In this document: positions 17,428 to 24,826 of the stretch, piece by piece
Numbering within the stretch: the first letter of the stretch is position 1
Layout of the letters: each line of letters begins with the position of its first letter
Assembly: GCF_023715505.1 (NCBI RefSeq)
Contig: NZ_JAMBOH010000007.1
Coordinates: 1 to 64,000 of the forward strand
Source of the DNA: Neobacillus cucumis
GTDB taxonomy: Bacteria; Bacillota; Bacilli; Bacillales_B; DSM-18226
Reading direction: 5' to 3'
Length of the DNA: 64,000 nucleotides
Made by a program: the position numbers and the translations under genes
The notes under the pieces: model-generated
Databases searched by the model: none
What the model saw: only the letters and a program-made list of their open reading frames with translations
What the model was told of the DNA's origin: nothing

Positions 17428-18675
17428 TTAAGCTTCTTTACTTTTTTCCAAGACTGTAGACCCTTTGAATAGAGGAACTAGAAAAAGGACTCCAATCACA
17501 AAAAGCAGTGCTGTCGTTTCATACATCGAAACTAGGGAAAAAGTCTTCTTCAACCACCCGCTTGATGTCATTGTAATCACCATGCAACCCATGAATATCG
17601 GGTTTAGTATCCCATTAACCCGGCCAATAAAAGCTGCATCGGTATTCTTTAAAATCATGGTATTAATTCCAATATGAACACATGGCATAAACAAACCGCT
17701 GATAAATTGAGCGGTCAAGGTCAACCAAAACATATCGGAAAGCCCCATTACCAAAAAGCCAAGGGCACTGACACCCATACCAATCGCAAGCAAAATCTGC
17801 GGTGGTGTCTTTTTCGTGAAGCCGACTGTAAGGCCTCCACCCAAAATCATGCCGATTCCAAATGCCGCCATCAGCCATTGCAGCTGCTCTTTCGGCAAAC
17901 CAAGCTGTTCAGTTACGAGAAATACAGCTAACGGCTGCGTAAGCCCCAACGCCAAGCCAGCTGCCGCAAAACAACCGCCAAGCAATGTAAGGGAACGGCT
18001 CTGCCAGACATATTTGAATCCAGCCTTCATCTCTTCAAGTAACGTCGTAGCTTCTGCCTTTTCTTCTACTTCATAATCTGATGGCAGTAAGAATAAAATC
18101 CCAGCGGAAAGTAAAAAAGCTACTCCCATGATGGCAATCGCCACATCGATTCCAAAGCGTTGGTAAACAAACGTGCCAAGCACCGGGCCAACGATCATAA
18201 ACAAAGCAAAGATGGTTTGGTAAATGGACATCCCCATTTGGATAAGTTCTTCTTTTACATGAAGTTTAAAAAGCTTCATACCGGCAGGCTGTGAAAACTG
18301 TGATAAGATCGACGATACCAATGTCGCAAAAAAGATAACCTTCCAGCCGCCAAAGAATAGCGCGAGCAGGACCACAAAAATGGAAACAGCACTTAGAAAA
18401 TCACACCATATCATCGTCATTTTCGGTTTCCACCGGTCAGCAAAGGTCCCCCCGATAAAAGAAAACAGAAAGATGGGGGCAAACTCGGCTACCGAAATGA
18501 GTGATACTGCTACAGGGTCTTCATTTGTCTTTTCTACTACATATAACAGGATAGAGTAGTTTCGCACCCAAACCCCAATTTGAAGAAAGAACGTTGAGAG
18601 CAATAAAGTCTGAATGACCTTATTTCGAAATAAAGAACCAATTGAAATATTTGTATTTGTACTTGCTTGTTCCAT
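17428..18675 (-). CDS. MFS efflux transporter (macrolide-efflux MefA-like)
   Basis: A 415-aa, 12-TM major facilitator protein. It shows the motif-A region SFIGGTFADRWKPKMTMIW between helices 2 and 3 and a central cytoplasmic loop rich in Glu (EVEEKAEATT). The pattern is that of MFS_3/MefA-type drug or siderophore exporters. Start ATG follows AGGAGG, which is predicted to be masked by an upstream CCTCCT. A 19-codon leader ORF ends in that RBS. This regulatory layout is typical of antibiotic-inducible resistance genes, so a ribosome-targeting drug is a plausible substrate or inducer (inference). Confidence 0.87.
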   Translation of the reverse strand: MEQASTNTNISIGSLFRNKVIQTLLLSTFFLQIGVWVRNYSILLYVVEKTNEDPVAVSLISVAEFAPIFLFSFIGGTFADRWKPKMTMIWCDFLSAVSIFVVLLALFFGGWKVIFFATLVSSILSQFSQPAGMKLFKLHVKEELIQMGMSIYQTIFALFMIVGPVLGTFVYQRFGIDVAIAIMGVAFLLSAGILFLLPSDYEVEEKAEATTLLEEMKAGFKYVWQSRSLTLLGGCFAAAGLALGLTQPLAVFLVTEQLGLPKEQLQWLMAAFGIGMILGGGLTVGFTKKTPPQILLAIGMGVSALGFLVMGLSDMFWLTLTAQFISGLFMPCVHIGINTMILKNTDAAFIGRVNGILNPIFMGCMVITMTSSGWLKKTFSLVSMYETTALLFVIGVLFLVPLFKGSTVLEKSKEA

Positions 18676-18682
18676 AAAAAAA

Positions 18683-18756
18683 CCTCCTTATCCAACAATC
18701 CGGACAGGAGGCAATACAGGGCAGAAAACGGCCAAGCACTTGTTCACTTCGCCCTG
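18683..18756 (-). promoter_or_regulatory. Translational attenuation leader of the MFS gene
   Basis: Two stems are visible. CAGGGC pairs with GCCCTG (18751-18756 with 18717-18722), and CCTCCT (18706-18711) pairs perfectly with the SD AGGAGG (18683-18688) of the MFS gene across a 17-nt loop. The leader ORF runs through both. A ribosome stalled on the leader would open one or both stems and free the SD. Confidence 0.55.
18688..18747 (-). CDS. Putative 19-aa leader peptide for the MFS gene
   Basis: A GTG-start frame with a modest RBS (AGGGCG) encoding MNKCLAVFCPVLPPVRIVG. The stop codon lies within the RBS of the exporter gene. The Pro-Pro-Val-Arg segment before the end is the kind of sequence on which ribosomes stall. 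Its overlap with the SD-sequestering stem supports a regulatory role. Not proven. Confidence 0.45.
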   Translation of the reverse strand: MNKCLAVFCPVLPPVRIVG

Positions 18757-18936
18757 CTTATTAAAAAAGCCCGCACTAATCCTATCCAGAATTTGTTCGT
18801 TTATCGAATTTTTTCCAAAAATAGGATTAGTCAATCATCGGACTTCAAGTCACCCTTTCGTTATAACGTATTATCATCTTACTTTAATTCCTATTAAGAA
18901 TCAAGGGACTTTTGTAACTTTATGGAAACCCCACTC

Positions 18937-19158
18937 TTACTCGTGATCAAGTTCTTCAGTATGGTGTTTAGCGCTAAGGTTAAACTCTGTATAGTTATTT
19001 TGATTCGGGCTGTTATTTAAAATCTGGTGTGCATCCCACTGTGCCTTTAAAGGTTGAATGTAATGTTCTGGTACAACAACCCCTCTTTTTTTCAAATGTG
19101 AATAAATGCTTTCTGTCATACTTGAACGACCCCTTCCCTGTTCATTAAGATGTGACAT
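18937..19158 (-). CDS. Small hypothetical protein, 73 aa
   Basis: A soluble, polar 73-aa protein starting MSHLNEQGRGRSSMTESIY with RBS AGAGGAG 6 nt upstream. The middle (LKKRGVVVPEHYIQPLKAQWDAHQIL) looks helical; the tail is His/Glu-rich (AKHHTEELDHE). No family recognised. An internal ATG 13 codons in, behind GAAGGGG, is an alternative start. Confidence 0.55.
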   Translation of the reverse strand: MSHLNEQGRGRSSMTESIYSHLKKRGVVVPEHYIQPLKAQWDAHQILNNSPNQNNYTEFNLSAKHHTEELDHE

Positions 19159-19228
19159 ACTTGCTCCTCTATATAATTATACTACCTAAACTCCAATTAT
19201 GTTAGCGCTTTCATCATTTTTTAATAAA

Positions 19229-19264
19229 AGAAAACAACGTTCTTCTTGAGCATGAACGTTGTTA
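19229..19264 (-). terminator. Terminator of the GNAT gene
   Basis: Perfect 10-bp stem AACAACGTTC/GAACGTTGTT with TTCTTTT tail on the minus strand; the stop codon lies inside the stem. Confidence 0.75.
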
Positions 19265-19792
19265 ATTGTTTGAATTGACACTTGGCTTATCTAAATGTAA
19301 TACCATATAAGCGTCATCATAATATTTTCCGTCTATTTTTAAAGCATTCTTCTCTAATCCAAATGCCTGAAAGCCAAGTTTGGTATATAGCTGTTTTGCA
19401 CCTTGATTACTGGCCGTTACGTTTAAATTAATTTGTTCGACTTCTTCTATTTCCTTTGCTTTATTGATTGCCGCGGTCATCAAGGCCTTCCCTGCGCCTT
19501 GTCCCCGTTTATTTGGGGTGACATACATGGCAAAAATGTTTGCCCGGTGACGAATTTTCTTCCGTTCTTCTTGAAGAAGAGTGACGACACCAATTAGTTC
19601 ATTATGATCGAAGGCTCCAAAAGTGTAGTTCCCCTCCGCGGTGAAGTTTTGGGCTGCTTGTTCCACCGCATTTTCCCTTTTTACTGATTCCTCATAGCTA
19701 GTTAAAAAGGCCTCGGGATGGTTCTTTAGTGCCTCTAGTCGTAATGCCCAATAGATTTCAGCATCAGCTGGGGTCAATAATCGTATTTTCAA
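19262..19792 (-). CDS. GNAT family N-acetyltransferase
   Basis: A 176-aa GNAT enzyme. Visible are IFAMYVTPNKRGQGAGKALMTAA (acetyl-CoA loop RGQGAG), NLNVTASNQGAKQLYTKLGF (motif B) and the final YMVLHL strand. The N-terminal RLLTPADAEIYWALRLEALK and PEAFLTSYEE segments are common in small-molecule or protein N-acetyltransferases. The start is set at the TTG 8 nt behind AAAGGAGAG, nine codons inside the longest frame. Substrate unknown. Monocistronic. Confidence 0.83.
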   Translation of the reverse strand: MKIRLLTPADAEIYWALRLEALKNHPEAFLTSYEESVKRENAVEQAAQNFTAEGNYTFGAFDHNELIGVVTLLQEERKKIRHRANIFAMYVTPNKRGQGAGKALMTAAINKAKEIEEVEQINLNVTASNQGAKQLYTKLGFQAFGLEKNALKIDGKYYDDAYMVLHLDKPSVNSNN

Positions 19793-19885
19793 AACCACTC
19801 TCTCCTTTCTAAATTGCATCTTTCAATTTTTCCCAACATAAGTTGTAACCCGAAATGTAAATGCTAAAGAAAAAGGGGGAATAAT

Positions 19886-20224
19886 GTGAAAAAACTTCTG
19901 TTTAGTTTGATTATTACGTTTGTTTCTATAGATATGGGATTATGTCAGTTCCCCCAAATGACTGCCGCTCAACAAAAACCTATTCCGCCATATGCTAAAT
20001 GGGGTACATTAGCAATGAAAAAGACCCAAGAAAGGTATCCACAAGCAAAAATTATCGACTATCTTCATGTAGGCAGAGTAACAGGTCCCAAATCCACCAC
20101 AGAAAAGTTTAAACTCTGGTTAAAAGATGACAAGAGGGAATTTGGTGTCTTTGTGAATATCGAATTTAACCCTGCGACTAACCAAGTCATTAATATCGAT
20201 TTTAGAGAAACATCCAGGCAATAA
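19886..20224 (+). CDS. Secreted DUF3889 protein
   Basis: A 112-aa protein with a Sec signal peptide at about 1-28. The core PPYAKWGTLAMKKTQERYPQ, IIDYLHVGR, TEKFKLWLKDDKREFGVFV and the ending INIDFRET are the DUF3889 pattern found in Bacillus extracytoplasmic proteins; the fold recalls PepSY-like domains. GTG start behind AAGGGGGA. Function unknown. It is followed closely by the 52-bp tandem repeat array. Confidence 0.8.
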   Translation: MKKLLFSLIITFVSIDMGLCQFPQMTAAQQKPIPPYAKWGTLAMKKTQERYPQAKIIDYLHVGRVTGPKSTTEKFKLWLKDDKREFGVFVNIEFNPATNQVINIDFRETSRQ

Positions 20225-20246
20225 GGGAATTGAAAAATGTACAACT

Positions 20247-20540
20247 TTTGTCAATAACTCTTATTGACTACCATGGAGGCTCTTTTCTCCCTTGTTCGGT
20301 CGTTAATAAGAGCTATAGGCTACCTTGGGAGCTTTTTTCTCCTCGCTCGGTCGTCAATAAGGGGTATTGGCTACCTTGGGGGCTCTTTTTCTTCTTGTTC
20401 GGTCGTCAATAAGGGGTATTGGCTACCCTAGGGGCTTTTTTTTACCTCATTCGGTCGTCAATAAGGGCTATTGACTACCTTAGGCGCTCTTTTTCTCCTT
20501 GCTCGGTCGTCAATAAGGGCTATTGACTACCATGGTTACA
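20247..20540 (+). repeat. 52-bp tandem repeat array, about 5.5 copies
   Basis: Successive units begin at GGTCGT words spaced 51, 52, 52 and 52 bp. Each unit has GTCAATA, a 5-nt loop and TATTGAC (a 7-bp stem), then TACCnTnGG, then a CTTTTT tract and CnCGGTC. Substitutions in the stem arms mostly keep pairing through G-U, so a repeated RNA hairpin with T-rich tail is likely, resembling serial weak terminators. The array is not coding and not a CRISPR: no uniform spacers. Confidence 0.85.
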
Positions 20541-20730
20541 TTCGGACTTTTTTCGATAATAGTCTGGCTAAAGTACTTTAACCTGAACCGCCGCAGCCAT
20601 CAACCGCCATTTAAAAAGGGTTAATTGTTTTCTTGGACGGCTAGGAACAGAGTTTATCCATTGTTCAACTGAAGTGAATTCCCCTTTTTCACCTTACACT
20701 CCACGATACAATTCTCCTCTTTTATTACGG
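20541..20730. other. Gap with nothing recognised
   Basis: Between the tandem repeat array and the MOSC gene I see no ORF with an RBS and no clear terminator. Confidence 0.5.
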
Positions 20731-21429
20731 TCAATCGTTCGGACCAAACACACGATTTCGAATGTCTGGTGTCTCTCGTTTCTCAACACGCTGCTGTAAA
20801 GTTTCTCTCATCCCTGGGGCCAGAAACTCACAGGCGGCAAGTTCCCGCATTTTTTCAAAATCTTGTTGGCCATGGAGGATTTCATTGCATTTCTGGATGG
20901 TCCAATGAGGGCAGGGCCGCTCCAATAAGGTGAACGTTTGGCCTTCCTCCACTAGACCTTCTTTTAAAACACGAAAGTACCAGCCAGTTCGGCCTGTGTT
21001 TTGTAATAATAGAGCTAATGTTTTCGTCTTGAACCGGCGGGCAGGCTTCCAGCAGGGCTGCCGTGGCTGCGATACTTGAACAACAGCTTCGCCAATTTGA
21101 AAGGTATCGCCAATTGAAATGGAGTCTTCTTTTACATGCTCGAGTATAAAGTTTTCTCCCATTCCGCCTATGGAAATATCGGTAATGTTGTGTTCATTTT
21201 GCCAGTATGTATAATGCTCTGAGGAATATGCAAAAACGGCTTTCTCCGGTCCGCCATGATTTTTCTGATCATATTGGCCATCCCCCGTTAAACCTGTTTT
21301 TCCAACCCAGACCGCTCCTTGGACAGGTTCTTTAAAAATAGCACTCGTCCATTCACGTTCCATCGGTTGGTTGGCCTCTTTTTTCCCAACTGTTTTTGGC
21401 AAGCCTGCATAAGCTTTTTTTAGAAGCAT
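20731..21429 (-). CDS. MOSC domain protein (YiiM/YuaD-like)
   Basis: A 232-aa MOSC-domain protein. The signature region GKTGLTGDGQYDQKNHGGPEKAVFAYSSEHYTYW and the conserved Cys in QPRQPCWK (putative molybdenum-sulfur or metal carrier residue) are present. The C-terminal helices form the 3-alpha extension typical of YiiM. These enzymes handle Moco-dependent reduction of N-hydroxylated compounds. Last gene of a four-gene set; RBS GAGAGGG overlaps the end of the 47-aa ORF. Confidence 0.88.
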   Translation of the reverse strand: MLLKKAYAGLPKTVGKKEANQPMEREWTSAIFKEPVQGAVWVGKTGLTGDGQYDQKNHGGPEKAVFAYSSEHYTYWQNEHNITDISIGGMGENFILEHVKEDSISIGDTFQIGEAVVQVSQPRQPCWKPARRFKTKTLALLLQNTGRTGWYFRVLKEGLVEEGQTFTLLERPCPHWTIQKCNEILHGQQDFEKMRELAACEFLAPGMRETLQQRVEKRETPDIRNRVFGPND

Positions 21430-21431
21430 CT

Positions 21432-21575
21432 CTATTCCCTCTCTTCCCGTAATGCTTTTGTCAGCATCCTGATCGATTTAATTACCTTGTTCACATTTTC
21501 TTGATCATTCATTTCATTCCTAGCATGGCGTAAAACTGGCCTTAGAGACTCTACAGAACGTCCAAAATTATTCAT
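21432..21575 (-). CDS. Small coupled ORF, 47 aa
   Basis: A 47-codon frame (MNNFGRSVESLRPVLRHARN...) whose ATG overlaps the stop of the HIT-like gene in ATGA, with its own stop 2 bp before the MOSC start. The product would be a charged helix (VNKVIKSIRMLTKALREERE). The overlaps on both sides suggest translational coupling. No family recognised. Confidence 0.5.
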   Translation of the reverse strand: MNNFGRSVESLRPVLRHARNEMNDQENVNKVIKSIRMLTKALREERE

Positions 21576-21925
21576 CCATTCATAGCGTGAACCTTCCACG
21601 TGTGAAAATGGCCGGTGGTATCCTCATTATAAAAATAATAAACGTGCTCGATTCCTAGAACTTCTCTTTGAACTTTTCTTATGTTTGTTAATAGGTTAAT
21701 ATAATCAATTTTCTCTTCTTCCGTTGGTTCATCGAAACCATAAATATGCCGTTTTGACGCTAAAATGATTAATCCTTTAATGGGGCAGGCGACATCCTGA
21801 TGTGCGTGAAAGTGTTCCGCCTCAATGAAAACTCCACCATCAGGTTCCACCATTCCGCTCGTTAATGCACAGCTTAAACATTCAACCTCAACGGTGGTTC
21901 CGTTTGATAACGTTATTTGTCTCAT
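21572..21925 (-). CDS. HIT-like nucleotide-binding protein
   Basis: A 117-aa HIT-superfamily protein. CLSCALTSG near the N-terminus, LIILASKRHIYGFDEPTEEE in the middle and the C-terminal GHFHTWKV resemble the HIT histidine motif (HxHxxx), though the third His is replaced. Such proteins hydrolyse or transfer on nucleotide phosphates such as Ap4A; activity here is uncertain because of the altered triad. Second or third in a minus-strand operon between a pentapeptide protein and MOSC. Confidence 0.65.
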   Translation of the reverse strand: MRQITLSNGTTVEVECLSCALTSGMVEPDGGVFIEAEHFHAHQDVACPIKGLIILASKRHIYGFDEPTEEEKIDYINLLTNIRKVQREVLGIEHVYYFYNEDTTGHFHTWKVHAMNG

Positions 21926-22000
21926 AGCTTTCCCCTTTGCTCATGAGCTGATCTTTTTTTAGTATAAAAGGTATGAGTTAAAAAAAGAATTAAAAGGGAA

Positions 22001-22798
22001 TTAACTTGAGCTCTTTTGGGTCTTTCTTTTCTTTTGGACTCCCCAGTGGATTGGATAGGTAAGTGATGGAGGCAACTTAGTCTCGGTATCTCCCTTGGCA
22101 GCATTGATTTGGGCTTGAGTGAGAAAAATACTTCCTGTCAGGTCTGCTCCGCTAAGGTTGGCATCACGGAGGTCCGCTCCAATAAAGTCGGCTTTTCTTA
22201 ATTTCGCTCCGATTAAATCGGTTCCTCGAGTTGTCTTATGTTTTGGTCGTGAATTGGCACGGACGAGTTCACTAGTTTTTAAAAGCAATGTATTTACTTC
22301 GGCTCTGTGTGCAGGTACATCGAGTTGCGTAAGCTCGCCGGGACTGAGAAGTGTCAGCTTTTCTGTTTGATCAATGGCTTGACGGAGTACTGTGTGGATG
22401 GATGCTGTCGCTTTTAATGATAGGGCTTCTGTTAGGTACCAAAGCATCTCATGAAGCTGCTGCATGATTGGGAATACATTAAACATCTCATTGGCTAATT
22501 CGATGTTATTGCGCCAGTCCTTTCCTTGGAACGTGACTTGCGAAACTTTCTGTCCGGTACCGAAACATTCATAGACGGTACAACCTTTAAAGCCTTTTTG
22601 TCTTAAGTCTTGATGAATCCCGCATCGAAAGTCTGATTGAAGATTCGGACATGGTGTTCCACCGTTTTTGTTTAACGCGAAGTCCGCAGAAGCAGCAAAC
22701 GGCAAGGCAACACAGCATAAACCAAAGCAGTCTTCACATCGGGCGTGAAGATGCTCATTGCAGCGGTCATCATGTGATAAAACGGTGTGATAAGACAA
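22001..22798 (-). CDS. Pentapeptide repeat protein with Cys-rich N-terminus
   Basis: About 265 aa. Residues 10-90 are unusually rich in Cys and His (DRCNEHLHARCEDCFGLCC, PCPNL, RCGIH, GCTVYECFG), suggesting a metal or Fe-S site. The C-terminal third has pentapeptide repeats (GAKLRKADFIGADLRDANL, GADLTGSIF), which form a right-handed beta-helix. TTG at 10 nt behind AAAGGA is chosen; a GTG three codons earlier sits too near the RBS. Function unknown. Confidence 0.75.
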   Translation of the reverse strand: MSYHTVLSHDDRCNEHLHARCEDCFGLCCVALPFAASADFALNKNGGTPCPNLQSDFRCGIHQDLRQKGFKGCTVYECFGTGQKVSQVTFQGKDWRNNIELANEMFNVFPIMQQLHEMLWYLTEALSLKATASIHTVLRQAIDQTEKLTLLSPGELTQLDVPAHRAEVNTLLLKTSELVRANSRPKHKTTRGTDLIGAKLRKADFIGADLRDANLSGADLTGSIFLTQAQINAAKGDTETKLPPSLTYPIHWGVQKKRKTQKSSS

Positions 22799-23009
22799 TA
22801 GTTTCACTTCCTTTCTATTACCTTTTACTATAAAACAAAATGGAGGGATGTGGGAGTAGATTTTTACTAGTGATAATGATCGGGTATTCTTTAGTTAGTT
22901 AAGGGATTGAATGGTTCGACTGGACACAGGTTAATAGATTTATTGGTAAATTGTCTAATTGAGCAAATATCTAATATTTATTTTTGGCTTTAAGCCTAAC
23001 AATCAGTCC

Positions 23010-23047
23010 ACAAAAAAAACACACAAGCAATACAACTCACTTGTGCA
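23010..23047 (-). terminator. Possible terminator
   Basis: CACAAG/CTTGTG stem followed by eight T on the minus strand, just past the stop of the acidic protein gene. Confidence 0.5.
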
Positions 23048-23064
23048 ATACCAAAATACCATAT

Positions 23065-23769
23065 TTACTCTTTATCCCGCGCCGGAGCAGCACCAACCAA
23101 ATCTCTAACTGCCTTCCTCCATACCGAATACCCATACTCCATTGTCGACAACGTCAGCCCCATCCAGGTAAATAGACACAATCCAGGATAAAACTCATAT
23201 GTACCCTGTTCGACAGCCTCCTCCTCTTTCTCTTTCTCTTTCTCCCTCTCAGCCCGGCCAGCAGCCATTTTTTCATCAGCACGACCTTTACTCGTATCCA
23301 AAGACACAGCTGCCAGCTTCTCCTGATCCTCAACTGTCTCACCTTCTACTACTTCAGGAGCATCGACAACTTCTATATCAGTGGCCAACATATCCTCATC
23401 TGCTACAGGAGCTTTCTCTTCAAAAGTCTCAGCCACACTAGTTTCTTCATCCGGAAGCAGCGCCTCCACATGCCCCCCAGACATCGACTGTATAGCCTCC
23501 GTTATAACCTTTGCTATCTCTTCTTTAGAAAAAACCTTGATGGAAATCCAGCCGCGTGGATCCACCTGATAACCGTGTTCCTTGATTGTTTCCTCTGACA
23601 TATATTTTCCGATCACGTAGCCATTTCCACTTGGATGTAATTGGGTGGCCAAAACCTGTCCCTTTTGAACACTTTCAGGATAAACAAAGCTCACCTTTCC
23701 ATTACTGTTCTTTTTTTCTTTCAACTTAAATGAATGAAAAATAGCCTTTTTTTCCTCAAAAGATAACAC
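23065..23769 (-). CDS. Acidic hypothetical protein, 234 aa
   Basis: The first 110 residues look like a folded domain (SFEEKKAIFHSFKLKEKK, LHPSGNGYVIGKYM, DPRGWISIKVFSKEEIAKVI). Residues 110-165 are acidic and Val/Glu-rich, 170-190 is a highly charged Arg/Lys/Glu stretch, and the end has one hydrophobic segment (PGLCLFTWMGLTL). The DNA shows a matching CTTTCT microsatellite near 23,220-23,250. No family recognised. GTG start behind GGAAGGGAG. It lies upstream of and divergent from the fructose operon. Confidence 0.6.
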   Translation of the reverse strand: MLSFEEKKAIFHSFKLKEKKNSNGKVSFVYPESVQKGQVLATQLHPSGNGYVIGKYMSEETIKEHGYQVDPRGWISIKVFSKEEIAKVITEAIQSMSGGHVEALLPDEETSVAETFEEKAPVADEDMLATDIEVVDAPEVVEGETVEDQEKLAAVSLDTSKGRADEKMAAGRAEREKEKEKEEEAVEQGTYEFYPGLCLFTWMGLTLSTMEYGYSVWRKAVRDLVGAAPARDKE

Positions 23770-23960
23770 TCCAATGACTCCCTTCCAAAATACCTATGAT
23801 TTTTTATCAAAAACAGGCAAAACTAGTAAAGAAACAGTCATCTATTTCCAAGTAAAAATTACCAATATCAACGTTATTATACCAAATAAATGACATTAGG
23901 ACTTAATTTCTTGCTATTTTATAAGGTTTAAAGCCTTTTATTAAATTACGACGAAATGGT

Positions 23961-24006
23961 GAATGTTTTTGATTGGTAAAGAATGTTTATGAAAGTTTTT
24001 GGTTGA
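23961..24006 (+). promoter_or_regulatory. Likely FruR operator (direct repeats)
   Basis: Three similar words ATGTTTTTGATTG, ATGTTTATGAAAG and AAGTTTTTGGTTG lie in direct order just upstream of the fru promoter. DeoR-family repressors commonly bind direct repeats. Assignment to the adjacent regulator is inference. Confidence 0.45.
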
Positions 24007-24031
24007 TTTTTATCAAAAAAAACAGTAAAAT
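24003..24031 (+). promoter_or_regulatory. Sigma-A promoter of the fructose operon
   Basis: TTGATT, 17-bp spacer, TAAAAT, about 45 bp before the start codon of the regulator gene. Confidence 0.75.
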
Positions 24032-24049
24032 AAAACCACAAACAAGTTT

Positions 24050-24063
24050 TGAAAGCGTTTTTA
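24050..24063 (+). promoter_or_regulatory. cre box of the fructose operon
   Basis: TGAAAGCGTTTTTA matches the CcpA consensus TGWNANCGNTNWCA with one mismatch and lies about 15 bp downstream of the expected transcription start, where CcpA represses. Confidence 0.65.
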
Positions 24064-24076
24064 GGAGGCAAATAGG

Positions 24077-24826
24077 ATGTTAGAACCTGAACGCCATCAA
24101 ATTATTCTAGAAGCATTAAAGAAAAAAAATACCGTTAAGCTGCAAGAACTAGTCGAGCTTACGAATTCATCAGAATCAACCATTCGCCGGGACCTCACTC
24201 AGCTAGAAGAGGGCAAATTTCTTAAAAGAGTCCATGGTGGTGCGGCCCGACTTCAAGGAAAGCTGCAAGAACCCAGCATGACAGAGAAATCATCCAAAAA
24301 CCTTCAAGCTAAGCGGGAAATCGCTCAATATGCGGGAAGCTTAGTAGAAGAAGGAGATTGTATCTATCTAGATGCAGGATCCACTATTTTTGAAATGATT
24401 CCTTTTCTTCCTAGTAATATTGTCGTAGTAACAAACGGCCTTATGCATGCAAATGAGCTTCTCGACAGAAATATAAAAACATTTTTATTAGGAGGCTATA
24501 TCAAGCCCACCACAAAAGCCATGGTTGGCCGCGGTGCACTTGAGAGTCTCGAACAGTATCGTTTTGATAAATGCTTTATGGGCGTAAATGGAATACACAC
24601 CCAACTAGGTTATACCACTCCTGATCAAGAAGAGGCCATGATAAAACAACAAGCTATTAACCTAGCTCGTGAAGCCTATGTTTTAGCAGATGAGTCCAAG
24701 TTCTCTGAAATTGCATTTGCAAAAATAGGCGGACTTCACGAAGCGACGATCTTAACAAATGAGCTTGACCCCGATACGAAGGAGCAGTATTCCAGTAAGA
24801 CAAAAATAAAGGTGGTTACTTCATGA
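24077..24826 (+). CDS. fruR: DeoR-family fructose operon regulator
   Basis: A 249-aa repressor. The DeoR HTH is at about 5-55 (HQIILEALKKKNTVKLQEL, SESTIRRDLTQLE) and the sugar-phosphate sensing domain follows (YLDAGSTIFEMI, VVTNGLMHANELL, GGYIKPTTKAMVG, LADESKFSE). It controls its own operon, with fructose-1-phosphate as the expected inducer. RBS AGGAGG, ATG. Its stop overlaps the start of fruK by 4 bp (ATGA), so the two are coupled. Confidence 0.93.
   Translation: MLEPERHQIILEALKKKNTVKLQELVELTNSSESTIRRDLTQLEEGKFLKRVHGGAARLQGKLQEPSMTEKSSKNLQAKREIAQYAGSLVEEGDCIYLDAGSTIFEMIPFLPSNIVVVTNGLMHANELLDRNIKTFLLGGYIKPTTKAMVGRGALESLEQYRFDKCFMGVNGIHTQLGYTTPDQEEAMIKQQAINLAREAYVLADESKFSEIAFAKIGGLHEATILTNELDPDTKEQYSSKTKIKVVTS

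Noticed and set aside
20230..20412. Open frame of 60 codons through the tandem repeat
   Set aside because: No RBS, and its codons follow the 52-bp repeat unit rather than any protein pattern.
20247..20540. Possible CRISPR array
   Set aside because: Units are 51-52 bp head-to-tail with no unique spacers and no cas genes; it is a plain tandem repeat.
23199..23441. Plus-strand Ser/Pro/Gln-rich frame
   Set aside because: It is the complement of the charged Glu/Lys/Arg stretch of the gene on the other strand; simple-sequence artefact.
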